Below, piece by piece: positions 50,121-57,761 of a stretch of 64,000 nt of DNA. Position 1 is the first letter of the stretch. Every line of letters starts with the position of its first letter. Under the pieces are notes generated by a model that saw only the letters and a list, made by a program, of their open reading frames with translations, made no database searches and was not told the origin of the DNA. The stretch is taken from assembly GCF_005503355.1 (NCBI RefSeq), contig NZ_SCMK01000007.1, forward strand, positions 124,001 to 188,000. The letters run 5' to 3'. The DNA comes from Sphingomonas sp. 1F27F7B (GTDB lineage: Bacteria; Pseudomonadota; Alphaproteobacteria; Sphingomonadales; Sphingomonadaceae). The translations under genes were made by a program, and so were the position numbers.

Positions 50121-51334
50121 TATTCGATGCCCCGCAGCGCGCATTCATCGGCGAGCGCGCGTGCGATGCCGGCCAGCACGTCGACCGATTGCGCCGGCGC
50201 CTCCGGACGGTCGAGGACCGAGCTGCGCGCCGGAGCTTCGGGCGTTGCGGCAGGCGACGGGAAATGGCGTTCGCGCGGCGGGGCCTCCCATCTTGCCGGG
50301 CGCGCGGCAAGGGTCGCGAGCGCCGGAGCCGGGTCTGGGCGCGCGAAGTCCTGGGATGCCACCGCAAGCGTCGCGGCTTGGGCCACTGTCCGCGATGCGG
50401 CGAGACCGAACGACGCAGCGGCATCTGCCTGGAGCGAGTCGATCGGCCGCGGCGCGGCGACGGGACGGCCAAGGAGCGGTTCGCCGGTATCGAGCAAAGA
50501 TGTCTGCACGCCGCCCTCTCCCGGCCGCGCCTCGGCCGGAAGCCGGCGAAACCGCACGGGCGCCGGTGGATTGCCCCCTGGCCCCTGCTGGGCGGCCAAC
50601 ATGGTCTGCGCGGTGCGGTTTGCCCCGTTCATGGCGCTCACGCCCTTCGGGGCCGGCGCGGGCTCGGGCGGACCCGCCCGATCGGGCGATTCAGCCCCGG
50701 CGGCGCCCGGCAAGACGATTGCCTCGGGCACCGCGGCCACCGGCGCCGGGAATGCGCTCCCCGGCGCGGCGGTCCCTTGCGCCGCCAGGGAACGAAATCG
50801 GCTCCTTCCAGGCCCGTCCGGCGATCCCGGCCGCGTCGTCGCAAGGCCGCCGGGCGAGGGATCGGCGCTCTTCTCCACCGAGTGTCCGGCCGTCCCTTCC
50901 GTCAGCGCGGGGCGAAGCCCGGTCTCTGCGGGTCGGTCCGGTGATTGCCGCCGCACCGTCACAAGGCCGCCTGGCGCATCATCCGCGCCCTTCTCCACCG
51001 GGCAGCCGGCCGCCTCGGCACTCGACGCCAACGGATCGGGCTCGCCCGGCACTTCCTCCTGGCCGCCTGGATCGGCGCCGAAGCAGATCCTCGTCCATCC
51101 GTCGGTCGATGGCAAAGGCGCCGTCGACCGGGCCCCCACCTCGCCCCAGGCCGGCTCGTCGGGTCCGCCGACAACCGGCGCGGCCATGACCGCGACCTCA
51201 GTCTCCAGCGCGGCGACGGCCGTGGCGGCATCGAACCCCCGCCAGCCAATCCGGTCCCGCCGGGCCGAGCGCGCCGCGCGGTCGGCCACAAGCACGACAA
51301 TATCCTCGGGGTTCGCGGTGGAATCGTCTGTCAT
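50120..51334 (-). CDS. Pro/Ala-rich, probably disordered protein in the tape-measure position
   Basis: 404 residues. It has very high Pro, Ala, Gly and Arg content and few hydrophobic clusters, so long unstructured regions are likely. Residues about 113-192 contain two 40-residue imperfect repeats (VEKGADDAPGGL... and VEKSADPSPGGL...). The N-terminal 50 residues (DIVVLVADRAARSARRDRIGWRGFDAATAVAALETEV) and the C-terminal 110 (LAASRTVAQAATLAVASQDF, VDVLAGIARALADECALRG) look helical. It lies between tube and hub-accessory genes, where a tape measure is usually found, but is not a typical helical ruler. Close packing (39 bp from the tube gene, one-base overlap with the next) supports a real gene despite long open frames on the other strand. 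Confidence 0.55.
   Translation of the reverse strand: MTDDSTANPEDIVVLVADRAARSARRDRIGWRGFDAATAVAALETEVAVMAAPVVGGPDEPAWGEVGARSTAPLPSTDGWTRICFGADPGGQEEVPGEPDPLASSAEAAGCPVEKGADDAPGGLVTVRRQSPDRPAETGLRPALTEGTAGHSVEKSADPSPGGLATTRPGSPDGPGRSRFRSLAAQGTAAPGSAFPAPVAAVPEAIVLPGAAGAESPDRAGPPEPAPAPKGVSAMNGANRTAQTMLAAQQGPGGNPPAPVRFRRLPAEARPGEGGVQTSLLDTGEPLLGRPVAAPRPIDSLQADAAASFGLAASRTVAQAATLAVASQDFARPDPAPALATLAARPARWEAPPRERHFPSPAATPEAPARSSVLDRPEAPAQSVDVLAGIARALADECALRGIE
50759..50998 (-). repeat. Two 40-residue imperfect tandem repeats in the Pro/Ala-rich protein
   Basis: Residues 113-152 and 153-192 of the 404-residue protein align as VEKGADDAPGGL...SPDRPAETG and VEKSADPSPGGL...SPDGPGRS. The DNA period is 120 bp. 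Confidence 0.6.
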
Positions 51335-51373
51335 GGTCGCCTACCGATTGGCTGCCCCTGCACTACCCTTCGT

Positions 51374-51772
51374 TCAGCTTGCGGCCGGCGCCTCCATGGC
51401 CTCGCGCATGCGCGTCGCCGTGAAGGAATAGACGGCCTCGCCATGGCCGCCGGCACCGATCTCGAAGCTCTTCTCGGTCAGGAAGCACTCATCGAACGTC
51501 ACCGTCATCTGCTGGCCGGCATGGGCCAGCTCGGCGATGACCTGCACCGAGTCCGCCACACCCAGCGCGTCGATGTCCGGCGCCGTCGACGCGACCCGCA
51601 GCTGCGCCTCGATCACCTGCCCGCCGGAAACCATGCCGATGCGCTCGTTGGTGCCGAGCCCGAACACATTCTCGCGGGCCTGGACGCGGCGATATTCGAG
51701 CGATCGCACGCCCTCCACCGGCTTGCCGGCCACTTTCACCTGGCTTTCATTCGCAGCGAAGATCGTCGCCAT
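51374..51772 (-). CDS. Contractile tail tube (inner tube) protein
   Basis: 132 residues, the right size for a minimal tube protein. It shows KVAGKPVEGVRSLEYRRVQARENVFGLGTNERIG, GGQVIEAQLRVASTAPDIDALGVADSVQVIAELAHAGQQMTVTFDECFLTEKSFEIGAGGHGEAVYSFTATRM, a beta-rich layout with the tube signature of alternating strands. It starts 18 bp downstream of the sheath stop. It is expected to stack as hexameric rings inside the sheath, carrying cargo or the spike. It is a single copy here, whereas many eCIS encode two or three tube variants. Confidence 0.75.
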   Translation of the reverse strand: MATIFAANESQVKVAGKPVEGVRSLEYRRVQARENVFGLGTNERIGMVSGGQVIEAQLRVASTAPDIDALGVADSVQVIAELAHAGQQMTVTFDECFLTEKSFEIGAGGHGEAVYSFTATRMREAMEAPAAS

Positions 51773-51790
51773 GTTCTTTCTCCGTGCCTA

Positions 51791-53482
51791 TCAGTTGCGG
51801 ACGCGGATCGTCGCGTAGATGTAGTCGATGCTCCGCACCGGCCGCACGGCGATGTCGACCCGCACGATGCCCTGAGCGAAGTCGAGCTGGGTGGAATAGA
51901 CATCGACGGTGAACGCCGGCGATGTGCCGTCGGTCGACGGCACCAGCGAACCCTCGCGCTCCATCCGGGTAAAGGTGCCGACCAACTGCTCGCGCAGCGC
52001 GAGCCGGGCACCGGCATCGTTGAGCACGCCGATGAAGTTCTCGGATATATTCCTGGTCTCGCGGATGCAGATGTCGGCGACGCGAGTCACCGAAATCTGA
52101 TCACCCGAGGTATCGAGCCCGCGCAGGACGATCACGCCCCGCCCCATGCGATCCTGCACGACGCACAGATTGGTTGTCGAGCCGAGCAGCCGATTGAGTT
52201 CGCTGTCGCGATAGCGCGCTGGCGGAATGCCGAACAGCGGCGTCGGCTTGAAGGTCGGCGAATCGCGCGGCTCGAGCCGCCCGACCAGCCCCGCCACCGC
52301 GCCCTCCGCCCGCGGCGGCGCAACCAGCACGAAGCGCCGGTTGCGCACCAGCGCGGAATGCTCGCGGATCTGGTCGAGCTTGGTCGCCTCGGCTGCGGTG
52401 ATCGACCCGAAGGCGATGCGCGGCGCCGCCACATCGGCCATCGCCGTAGCATGCGCGCCCAGCGCCTGGTGGATCGCGCGGACGTCGGCGTCTGCCCGGC
52501 CCGGCTCGATCGACGCCAGCACGATGTCGATGCGGAGATCGTCGGCCAGTCGACCGATCGCCTCGACATATTGCGGGACGGTCGGCGACGAGCCGCCGGA
52601 AAATGCCACCGGCGCCGCCGTCGCCACCGGCAGGCGAGCGTCGGTCCGCGAGGACAGCGGCGTGAAGCGCACGAAGCGGCTTTCGCTGGCGAGCACGGCG
52701 GGCAGATAGCGCTCGTCATCCGGGTCGACGGTGAGTTCCGTGAATTCCTCCTGCAGCCCGCGCTGGAAGACGCGCACGGTCACGGTACCGTCGGTGCCAT
52801 TGGCGATCTGCACCGAAAGCCCTTCGTGATCGACGTCCGGCGCGGCGCGCATCGACATGAGATCGCGCGTCCCGGGCAGCGGCTCGGGTAACTTCGTGTC
52901 GGCGTCGGCGGCGATTGCATAAGTGCCTTCGCGCGGCAGCACACCGGCAAAGCCGGGATCGACTGCGACAACCAGCCCCGAGCCGGAATTGATCGCCTCG
53001 AACAGGTCGTCGGAATGGCCCGGTGCGATCTGGAGGTCGGAGAAGGTCTCGAGCACGCTGCCCCGGCGAAGCAGGCGCAGCGTGGCGCGGACCGGCACAT
53101 TGGTCGAGTCCGTCACGACCCGGACCTCGGCGCTGAGATCATTGCCCGACGCGCCATTGCTGCGCGCCCGCAGCAGCACGACCGCCTTGGAATCGCCATT
53201 GAGCAGCGAAGCGCTGGCGCGTGCGCCGCCCGCGACGGCGGAGACGACGACTTCGGCCGCGCCGTTGCCGAGTGCATGACCGGCCTCCGGCATGCTCATC
53301 GCAGTGCCCGGGCCGAGCAGCTGGCGCAGTTCCGTGGCCTTGGTCACTCCGACCAGTTCGCCGTCCGGCGGCGCACGATCAACGATCCCGACAATGCCGA
53401 TGATGCCGGATGGAACGGGCAAGGGCGGCAAGACATCGAAGCGAGCCTCGACGCGCACACCAGGAACTACCAAAGCAGCCAT
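51791..53482 (-). CDS. Contractile tail sheath protein
   Basis: 563 residues, starting at ATG 53482 with GGGGAAG just upstream. The N-terminal MAALVVPGVRVEARFDVLPPLPVPSGIIGIVGIVDRAPPDGELVGVTKATELRQLLGPG is the classical sheath start (VPGV.v.., GI.G....GP/AP.., VTS..EL...fG). The middle carries a variable external domain (LLRRGSVLETFSDLQIAPGHSDDLFEAINSG). The C-terminal ISVTRVADICIRETRNISENFIGVLNDAGARLALREQLVGTFTRMEREGSLVPSTDGTSPAFTVDVYSTQLDFAQGIVRVDIAVRPVRSIDYIYATI (residues about 470-560) is the conserved sheath core. It is the first gene of the operon and the only sheath copy. A long AT-rich region lies upstream. Confidence 0.9.
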   Translation of the reverse strand: MAALVVPGVRVEARFDVLPPLPVPSGIIGIVGIVDRAPPDGELVGVTKATELRQLLGPGTAMSMPEAGHALGNGAAEVVVSAVAGGARASASLLNGDSKAVVLLRARSNGASGNDLSAEVRVVTDSTNVPVRATLRLLRRGSVLETFSDLQIAPGHSDDLFEAINSGSGLVVAVDPGFAGVLPREGTYAIAADADTKLPEPLPGTRDLMSMRAAPDVDHEGLSVQIANGTDGTVTVRVFQRGLQEEFTELTVDPDDERYLPAVLASESRFVRFTPLSSRTDARLPVATAAPVAFSGGSSPTVPQYVEAIGRLADDLRIDIVLASIEPGRADADVRAIHQALGAHATAMADVAAPRIAFGSITAAEATKLDQIREHSALVRNRRFVLVAPPRAEGAVAGLVGRLEPRDSPTFKPTPLFGIPPARYRDSELNRLLGSTTNLCVVQDRMGRGVIVLRGLDTSGDQISVTRVADICIRETRNISENFIGVLNDAGARLALREQLVGTFTRMEREGSLVPSTDGTSPAFTVDVYSTQLDFAQGIVRVDIAVRPVRSIDYIYATIRVRN

Positions 53483-53750
53483 AGCTAATCTTCCCCGCCA
53501 GTGCCGATTTTTGCCGGCATGCCGAATCCGAAAGAGCGACCGCTTTTTATGATTGATGATGGCAATATAACAGCTGCGATGTGCGCACAATAGGATGAAA
53601 TATCCAAATCATATCCATTTTGCGATTTATTCTACGGATCATACAATATGCATACTTCTTGATACCGACTTCAAATGGTGAAGATCTATCCAGATTATAC
53701 GCTATGCTATTGTGATGAAATGACACTTTGTAGAGATCGCAATCTGGCAC
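53483..53750 (-). promoter_or_regulatory. AT-rich upstream region of the injection-system operon, with a TATAAT box
   Basis: Unlike the GC-rich rest, bases 53581-53700 count about 65% A+T (78 of 120). On the minus strand a perfect TATAAT lies at 53694-53699, about 210 bp before the sheath ATG. No good -35 hexamer sits at the usual spacing, so an activator may be needed. A 10-bp palindrome (CGTCATGACG) is at 53756-53765. I see no gene in 53483-53984. Confidence 0.45.
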
Positions 53751-53784
53751 GTCGACGTCATGACGCCCTGGCCTATGTCATGGC

Positions 53785-53810
53785 GGCCGGGTCCTCCATT
53801 GGGCCCGGCC
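53785..53810. terminator. 10-bp hairpin downstream of the second PI-PLC gene
   Basis: GGCCGGGTCC (53785-53794) pairs with GGGCCCGGCC (53801-53810) with one G-T pair and a 6-nt loop. It lies 175 bp after the PI-PLC stop codon (53985, minus strand) and before the AT-rich promoter region. No T-tract; it may act as a terminator that insulates the two units. Confidence 0.4.
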
Positions 53811-53984
53811 TCAGCCAAATCTCCGCTTGTCGGGCGAACTGCCGAGAATATCGCGCCCGAATTCGAACGCACCGAGACGCCCTATTGGAGCTCGCCGTCA
53901 CGGTATTTCGGCGCGCGCCACGAGCCGGGCGCAGATCGCGCCCTGACCGTGCCGTCGGAGCCCCGGATTCGCGTCGGGTATCGG

Positions 53985-55199
53985 CTAGCGCTTCAGCCTG
54001 CACGCCTTGGGCGCGTTGATCGGATTGCAACGCATCTCACCGCCACCCGGCAGCCGGACGACATAGCTGGTGCCATATGCATTGCCTGGCTTGTAGAAGT
54101 CGGTCGAGACAATCTGCGCACCACTGGCAAAGGCCTGGTTGGCGCGGCTCAGGTCGTTCACCTTTGCCTCATAGGTCTCGATATCGGCGCGCGCGCGCAC
54201 GAGATAGCCCTGCCTCACGCGCTCGGGGATCTCCTTCGCGCGGACATTGGCGTTGTCGAGCAGCAGGAACGCGGCATAGCTTTGGCCTGGGGTAGCACGC
54301 AGGAAGGCCGCGCGGCCCTCGAGATTCTCATGCCCGGCATGATAGGCGGCGAGCGCCCCCGGATCGAGCGCGGTGAGCAGCAGGAAGACGAACTTGCCGC
54401 GCGACCGGCGCAACGTCGGCCAATTATGCGCGAGCACTCCGGCCTCGAGCGTGGGATAGGTGCCGCGGACATCATCGGGCGTCACCAGCTTGTCGCGGCC
54501 GATCTCCTTGAAGATGGACCGGTCCATCTCGTCGAACGCGGCGCGATCGAAGGGAAGCGGCGGCGTGGAATTGGGGAAAACAGGCAAGGCATCGCTCTTT
54601 GCCTCCACGAGGATGAATATCGGGGCGTGATCCGGATGCGCGTCCGACCAGGCGCGCAGCTGCCTCAGGCAGCGCGTGAACAGGTTGCAGCTCGAGCGCA
54701 CGTCGAGATCGGCGACGTGGAAGACCTTGAGGCCCGGCTTTTCCATGTCGGTGGCGTCATGGGGCAGCATCTGGCTGTCCGGCACACCCTTGGCGCGCAG
54801 CGCCGCAAGGCCCGCGGGATGGGCATAGCGCCCGCCCTCGGGATCGTTGTTGATATCGATCTCCAGGCTGCGCATGCCGGCATCGAGCTGCGCGGCCAGC
54901 GTGGTGTAGCGATAATTCAGACCCTCGCTCATGCTGGTGAAGTTGGGGTGATATTCCTGCCAGTCCGCCTTCATCTTCTCGGGCATGTTGTTGGCGAATG
55001 CGGCCAGTTTCGGGCCCAGCGTGGCATCCACCATCGCCAGCAGCTGCGGGTCGACACCCTGCGAATAGCTGTTGTGCGTGCCGATCACCTGGATCTCGTT
55101 GAGCCGCACCTCGTCGGTGCGGGGCGCTTCCTGGGCGATGGCAAGCGCCGCCGCGGCGCAACTGGCGATCACCCCAAGGCCGATGGCGAGCTTCTTCAT
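53985..55199 (-). CDS. Secreted PI-PLC-like phosphodiesterase, second paralogue
   Basis: About 404 residues. A signal peptide (KKLAIGLGVIASCAAAALAIAQ) precedes QVIGTHNSYSQGVDPQLLAM with the first catalytic His. It is followed by YRYTTLAAQLDAGMRSLEIDINNDPEGGRYAHPAG, KVFHVADLDVRSSCNLFTRCLRQLRAWSDAHPDHAPIFILVEAK, VTPDDVRGTYPTLEAGVLAHNWPTLRRSRGKFVFLLL and a C-terminal Cys pair. This is the Ca2+-dependent phosphoinositide phospholipase C type, with the acidic and lysine positions intact (VEAK), unlike the copy at 10185-11210. ATG 55199 was chosen because GGGAAA lies at the right distance; 55214 is the alternative. It follows the TonB receptor by 67 bp on the same strand, under the same Pho-box promoter. 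Confidence 0.82.
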   Translation of the reverse strand: MKKLAIGLGVIASCAAAALAIAQEAPRTDEVRLNEIQVIGTHNSYSQGVDPQLLAMVDATLGPKLAAFANNMPEKMKADWQEYHPNFTSMSEGLNYRYTTLAAQLDAGMRSLEIDINNDPEGGRYAHPAGLAALRAKGVPDSQMLPHDATDMEKPGLKVFHVADLDVRSSCNLFTRCLRQLRAWSDAHPDHAPIFILVEAKSDALPVFPNSTPPLPFDRAAFDEMDRSIFKEIGRDKLVTPDDVRGTYPTLEAGVLAHNWPTLRRSRGKFVFLLLTALDPGALAAYHAGHENLEGRAAFLRATPGQSYAAFLLLDNANVRAKEIPERVRQGYLVRARADIETYEAKVNDLSRANQAFASGAQIVSTDFYKPGNAYGTSYVVRLPGGGEMRCNPINAPKACRLKR

Positions 55200-55266
55200 G
55201 TCATTATTTCCCATGCGCTGGATCGCGCCGTCCCGAGTCGCTGCCCGGGACGGCGGCGAAGGAGCT

Positions 55267-57672
55267 TCAGAAGTTGATCTTGGTGTAGGCGCCGAGCGTC
55301 CGGTATGCGTTCGGCGAAGTATAATGGAGCAGGCCGAGCGCGCCGTAGATCTGCCACCCGGTGGAATAATAGGTGTTCAGCAGGTTGCGCCCATAGACGC
55401 CGACTTCGATCGCTCCGTCGAGCTTGGCAAGGCTGATCCGTCCGTTGAGCAAGCCATAGCCGGGGATCAGCGAATATTTGGAATTGGGCGTCTTGGTGCC
55501 GTCCGGGTTGCTGACCGGCGGGGCAAGGATGTCGCCGAGCATCGCGCCGGTCACCGTCTGGGTGTCGCTGCGATAGCCATAGTCGAGATGCGCCTTGAAG
55601 TTGAGGCCAGCCCCGATCTCGTCGGCATAGTCCATGGTGACGCTTGCCTGCCATTCCGGCGCGTTGGTCAGGCGCGTGCCGGTATAGTTGGCGGTCGGGC
55701 TGGCGACATAGTCGGTGAACTTGGCATCGGTGTAGGTCACCGAGCCGCCCAGGGTGATCTGTCGCGCCGGCTTGACCGCGATCGACGCCTCGACACCGCG
55801 CGAGCGCAGCCCGGGCGCGTTGCCGATCGCGGAGGCGAGGATGAAGCCGCCGATGCCGGTGCTCACCGGCGTAAGGATCGTGGCCTGGAAATCGGTGAAC
55901 TTGGAGGAGAAGGCATCGATGTTGAACCGCACGCGGCGATCGAACAGCTCGCTCTTCAGGCCGATCTCCCAGCTCTTCACGGATTCCGGATTATAGGGAT
56001 CGTAGCGGTTGCCGACAAAGGCGACGCCGCCCGGCTTGTAACCCGTCGCATAGCTCGCATAGACCATCACGTCGCGGCTGAGCGTGAGTTGCGGCGCGAT
56101 GCGATAGGTGAAGCGACCGCCCTTCTTCGATCCCGAACGGAATGCCTCGGTCGGTCCGGCACCCGTCGCGACGAAGACCGGCGAATAGCCGGTGACCGGC
56201 ACCGGATCGATGTTGATGTAGCTGATGGTCTGGCTGTTCCAGTCGTAATTGTAGCGGCCGCCGAACGTGATGCTGAACTGGCGCATCGGCGTGATCTTGA
56301 TCTGGCCGAATGCCGCCGCCGCCTCGTTGGTCGCGTCGAACTGCACGGCATTGCCGAGCATCGCCTTGGTGATCGGATCGAAGGCGCCGGTAAGCGCGTA
56401 GAGCGTCGGCGTCCGCACTCCGGCGGGCGAGACCAGCGGCGCACCCAGCGTGCCCCATTGCAACTGGGTCTGCCTGGCGTTCAGCTTGTTGTAAAAGGCG
56501 CCGATCAGATATTCGACTGGGCCGCCGCTGGGCGAAGCGAAGTGAATCTCCTCGCTGAACTTGTTGGTCTTCAGCCGGCCCGAATTATACGGGATATAGG
56601 CATAGAGATTGCCCGGCAGCAGATCGGCCGGCGTATCGTTCTCGAACGCGGTTTCACGATAGGCGGTGATCGAGGTCAGCGTATGCCGGCCCATTTCATA
56701 GTTCACATGCAGCGAACCGCCCTTGTTGATTGTGGTATTGTGGCCCAGCGACCCGTCGGCGCTGTCGGCATTCTCCGGCCCCGGGACCACGCCGAGCGCG
56801 ATCTGCTGCGCGGTGAGCGCGGCGGCGGGTGCGAAGGCCGAACCGGCGGGGCCGCCCACCGGCACGCGGATGCTGGTATCGATATGATGCGTGTATTCGC
56901 CGGCCAGCACCAGTTCGAGCGCCGGCGCGGGCTGGAACAGCAGCTTGCCGCGCACGCCATATTCGCTGACCAGGCCCAGGTTGCGGTCCAGCACCACATA
57001 GCGCCCCTTCCCGTCCTGCCCCTGGGCGAAGGCGGAAACGCGGAGCGCCGCCTGCTCGCCGAGCGGCACGTTCAGCGTGGCGTTGGTGTTGCGATCGTTG
57101 CGCTCGCCATAGCTGGCATAGGCCGTGCCGGAGAAGCTGCCGAGCACCGGCTTGTTGGTGGTGATCGCGATCACGCCCGATGTCGAGTTCTTCCCGAACA
57201 AGGTGCCCTGCGGCCCCATCAGCACGTCGACGCGCTGGATGTCGGTGAGCCCGATCAGGCCATTGTCGCGCTGGGCGTCCATCACAACGTCGTCGACGAC
57301 GACGTTGACCGACTTGGCGTTGGAAAAGTCGAACGAAGTGCTGCCGACGCCGCGAATCTGAAAGGCCGCGCCCTGGGTCGGATCATATTGGACGCCGGGC
57401 ACGACATATTGGAGATCGGTCAGCGACGTGAAGCCGCTGTCCTCCAGCGTCTGGCCACTTACCGAGGTGATCGAGATCGGCACGGACTGCGCCTTTTCCT
57501 GGCGACGCTGCGCCGTGACGACGATATCGGCCAAGCCGATATCCGGAGCATCCGCGGCCGTCTGCGCAGGCGCATCGGAAATGGCCTGGGCGCACGCATG
57601 TTCAGCCGCGCCGAAGCCGCACAGAATAATGGCCCCACCCGCCATCAGCGCCCGAAATAGGTCGTTCCGCAT
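55267..57672 (-). CDS. TonB-dependent outer-membrane receptor of the second PI-PLC module
   Basis: 801 residues. A signal region (LMAGGAIILCGFGAAEHACAQ) leads into the TonB box/plug: ADIVVTAQRRQEKAQSVPISITSVSGQTLEDSGF, LTDLQYVVPGVQYDPTQGAAFQIRGVGSTSF and QRVDVLMGPQGTLFGKNSTSGVIAITTNKP. The barrel ends in YRTLGAYTKINF with a terminal Phe. The QEKAQ/VVPG/GPQGTLFGKN plug style is the large sphingomonad/Caulobacter receptor class. A strong Pho box lies 64-81 bp upstream of the start. Its downstream partner is a PI-PLC, so it may import phosphoinositol or another phosphorylated product; the substrate is inferred from context. Confidence 0.9.
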   Translation of the reverse strand: MRNDLFRALMAGGAIILCGFGAAEHACAQAISDAPAQTAADAPDIGLADIVVTAQRRQEKAQSVPISITSVSGQTLEDSGFTSLTDLQYVVPGVQYDPTQGAAFQIRGVGSTSFDFSNAKSVNVVVDDVVMDAQRDNGLIGLTDIQRVDVLMGPQGTLFGKNSTSGVIAITTNKPVLGSFSGTAYASYGERNDRNTNATLNVPLGEQAALRVSAFAQGQDGKGRYVVLDRNLGLVSEYGVRGKLLFQPAPALELVLAGEYTHHIDTSIRVPVGGPAGSAFAPAAALTAQQIALGVVPGPENADSADGSLGHNTTINKGGSLHVNYEMGRHTLTSITAYRETAFENDTPADLLPGNLYAYIPYNSGRLKTNKFSEEIHFASPSGGPVEYLIGAFYNKLNARQTQLQWGTLGAPLVSPAGVRTPTLYALTGAFDPITKAMLGNAVQFDATNEAAAAFGQIKITPMRQFSITFGGRYNYDWNSQTISYINIDPVPVTGYSPVFVATGAGPTEAFRSGSKKGGRFTYRIAPQLTLSRDVMVYASYATGYKPGGVAFVGNRYDPYNPESVKSWEIGLKSELFDRRVRFNIDAFSSKFTDFQATILTPVSTGIGGFILASAIGNAPGLRSRGVEASIAVKPARQITLGGSVTYTDAKFTDYVASPTANYTGTRLTNAPEWQASVTMDYADEIGAGLNFKAHLDYGYRSDTQTVTGAMLGDILAPPVSNPDGTKTPNSKYSLIPGYGLLNGRISLAKLDGAIEVGVYGRNLLNTYYSTGWQIYGALGLLHYTSPNAYRTLGAYTKINF

Positions 57673-57735
57673 TCCGAATACCCCCTGAAGTCCCCACCGA
57701 TTCGGCGGGATATGAGGGGCACCTAGGCTTGCCGC

Positions 57736-57753
57736 ATGACAGCAAAATTACAC
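57736..57753 (-). promoter_or_regulatory. Strong Pho box upstream of the TonB receptor / PI-PLC unit
   Basis: On the minus strand, GTGTAAT-TTTG-CTGTCAT matches the PhoB consensus CTGTCAT-N4-CTGTCAT at 12 of 14 positions, with a perfect second half. It lies 64 bp upstream of the receptor start (57672) and immediately after the MFS gene stop (57762). Confidence 0.68.
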
Positions 57754-57761
57754 ATGTTCAG

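Noticed and set aside
50055..51431. Plus-strand frames opposite the Pro/Ala-rich gene as the true coding sequence
   Set aside because: The minus-strand gene fits the coupled operon spacing on both sides, and the plus-strand frames are Ser/Arg/Gly/Pro-rich with no start context; some doubt remains.
29053..53482. Reading the tail-like block as an ordinary prophage
   Set aside because: No head, packaging, integration, regulation or lysis genes are present, and both flanks are metabolic genes without attachment-site repeats that I can see.
53547..53750. 67-codon minus-strand open frame in the AT-rich region
   Set aside because: GTG start without a ribosome site, composition dictated by AT-rich DNA, and it overlaps the likely promoter.
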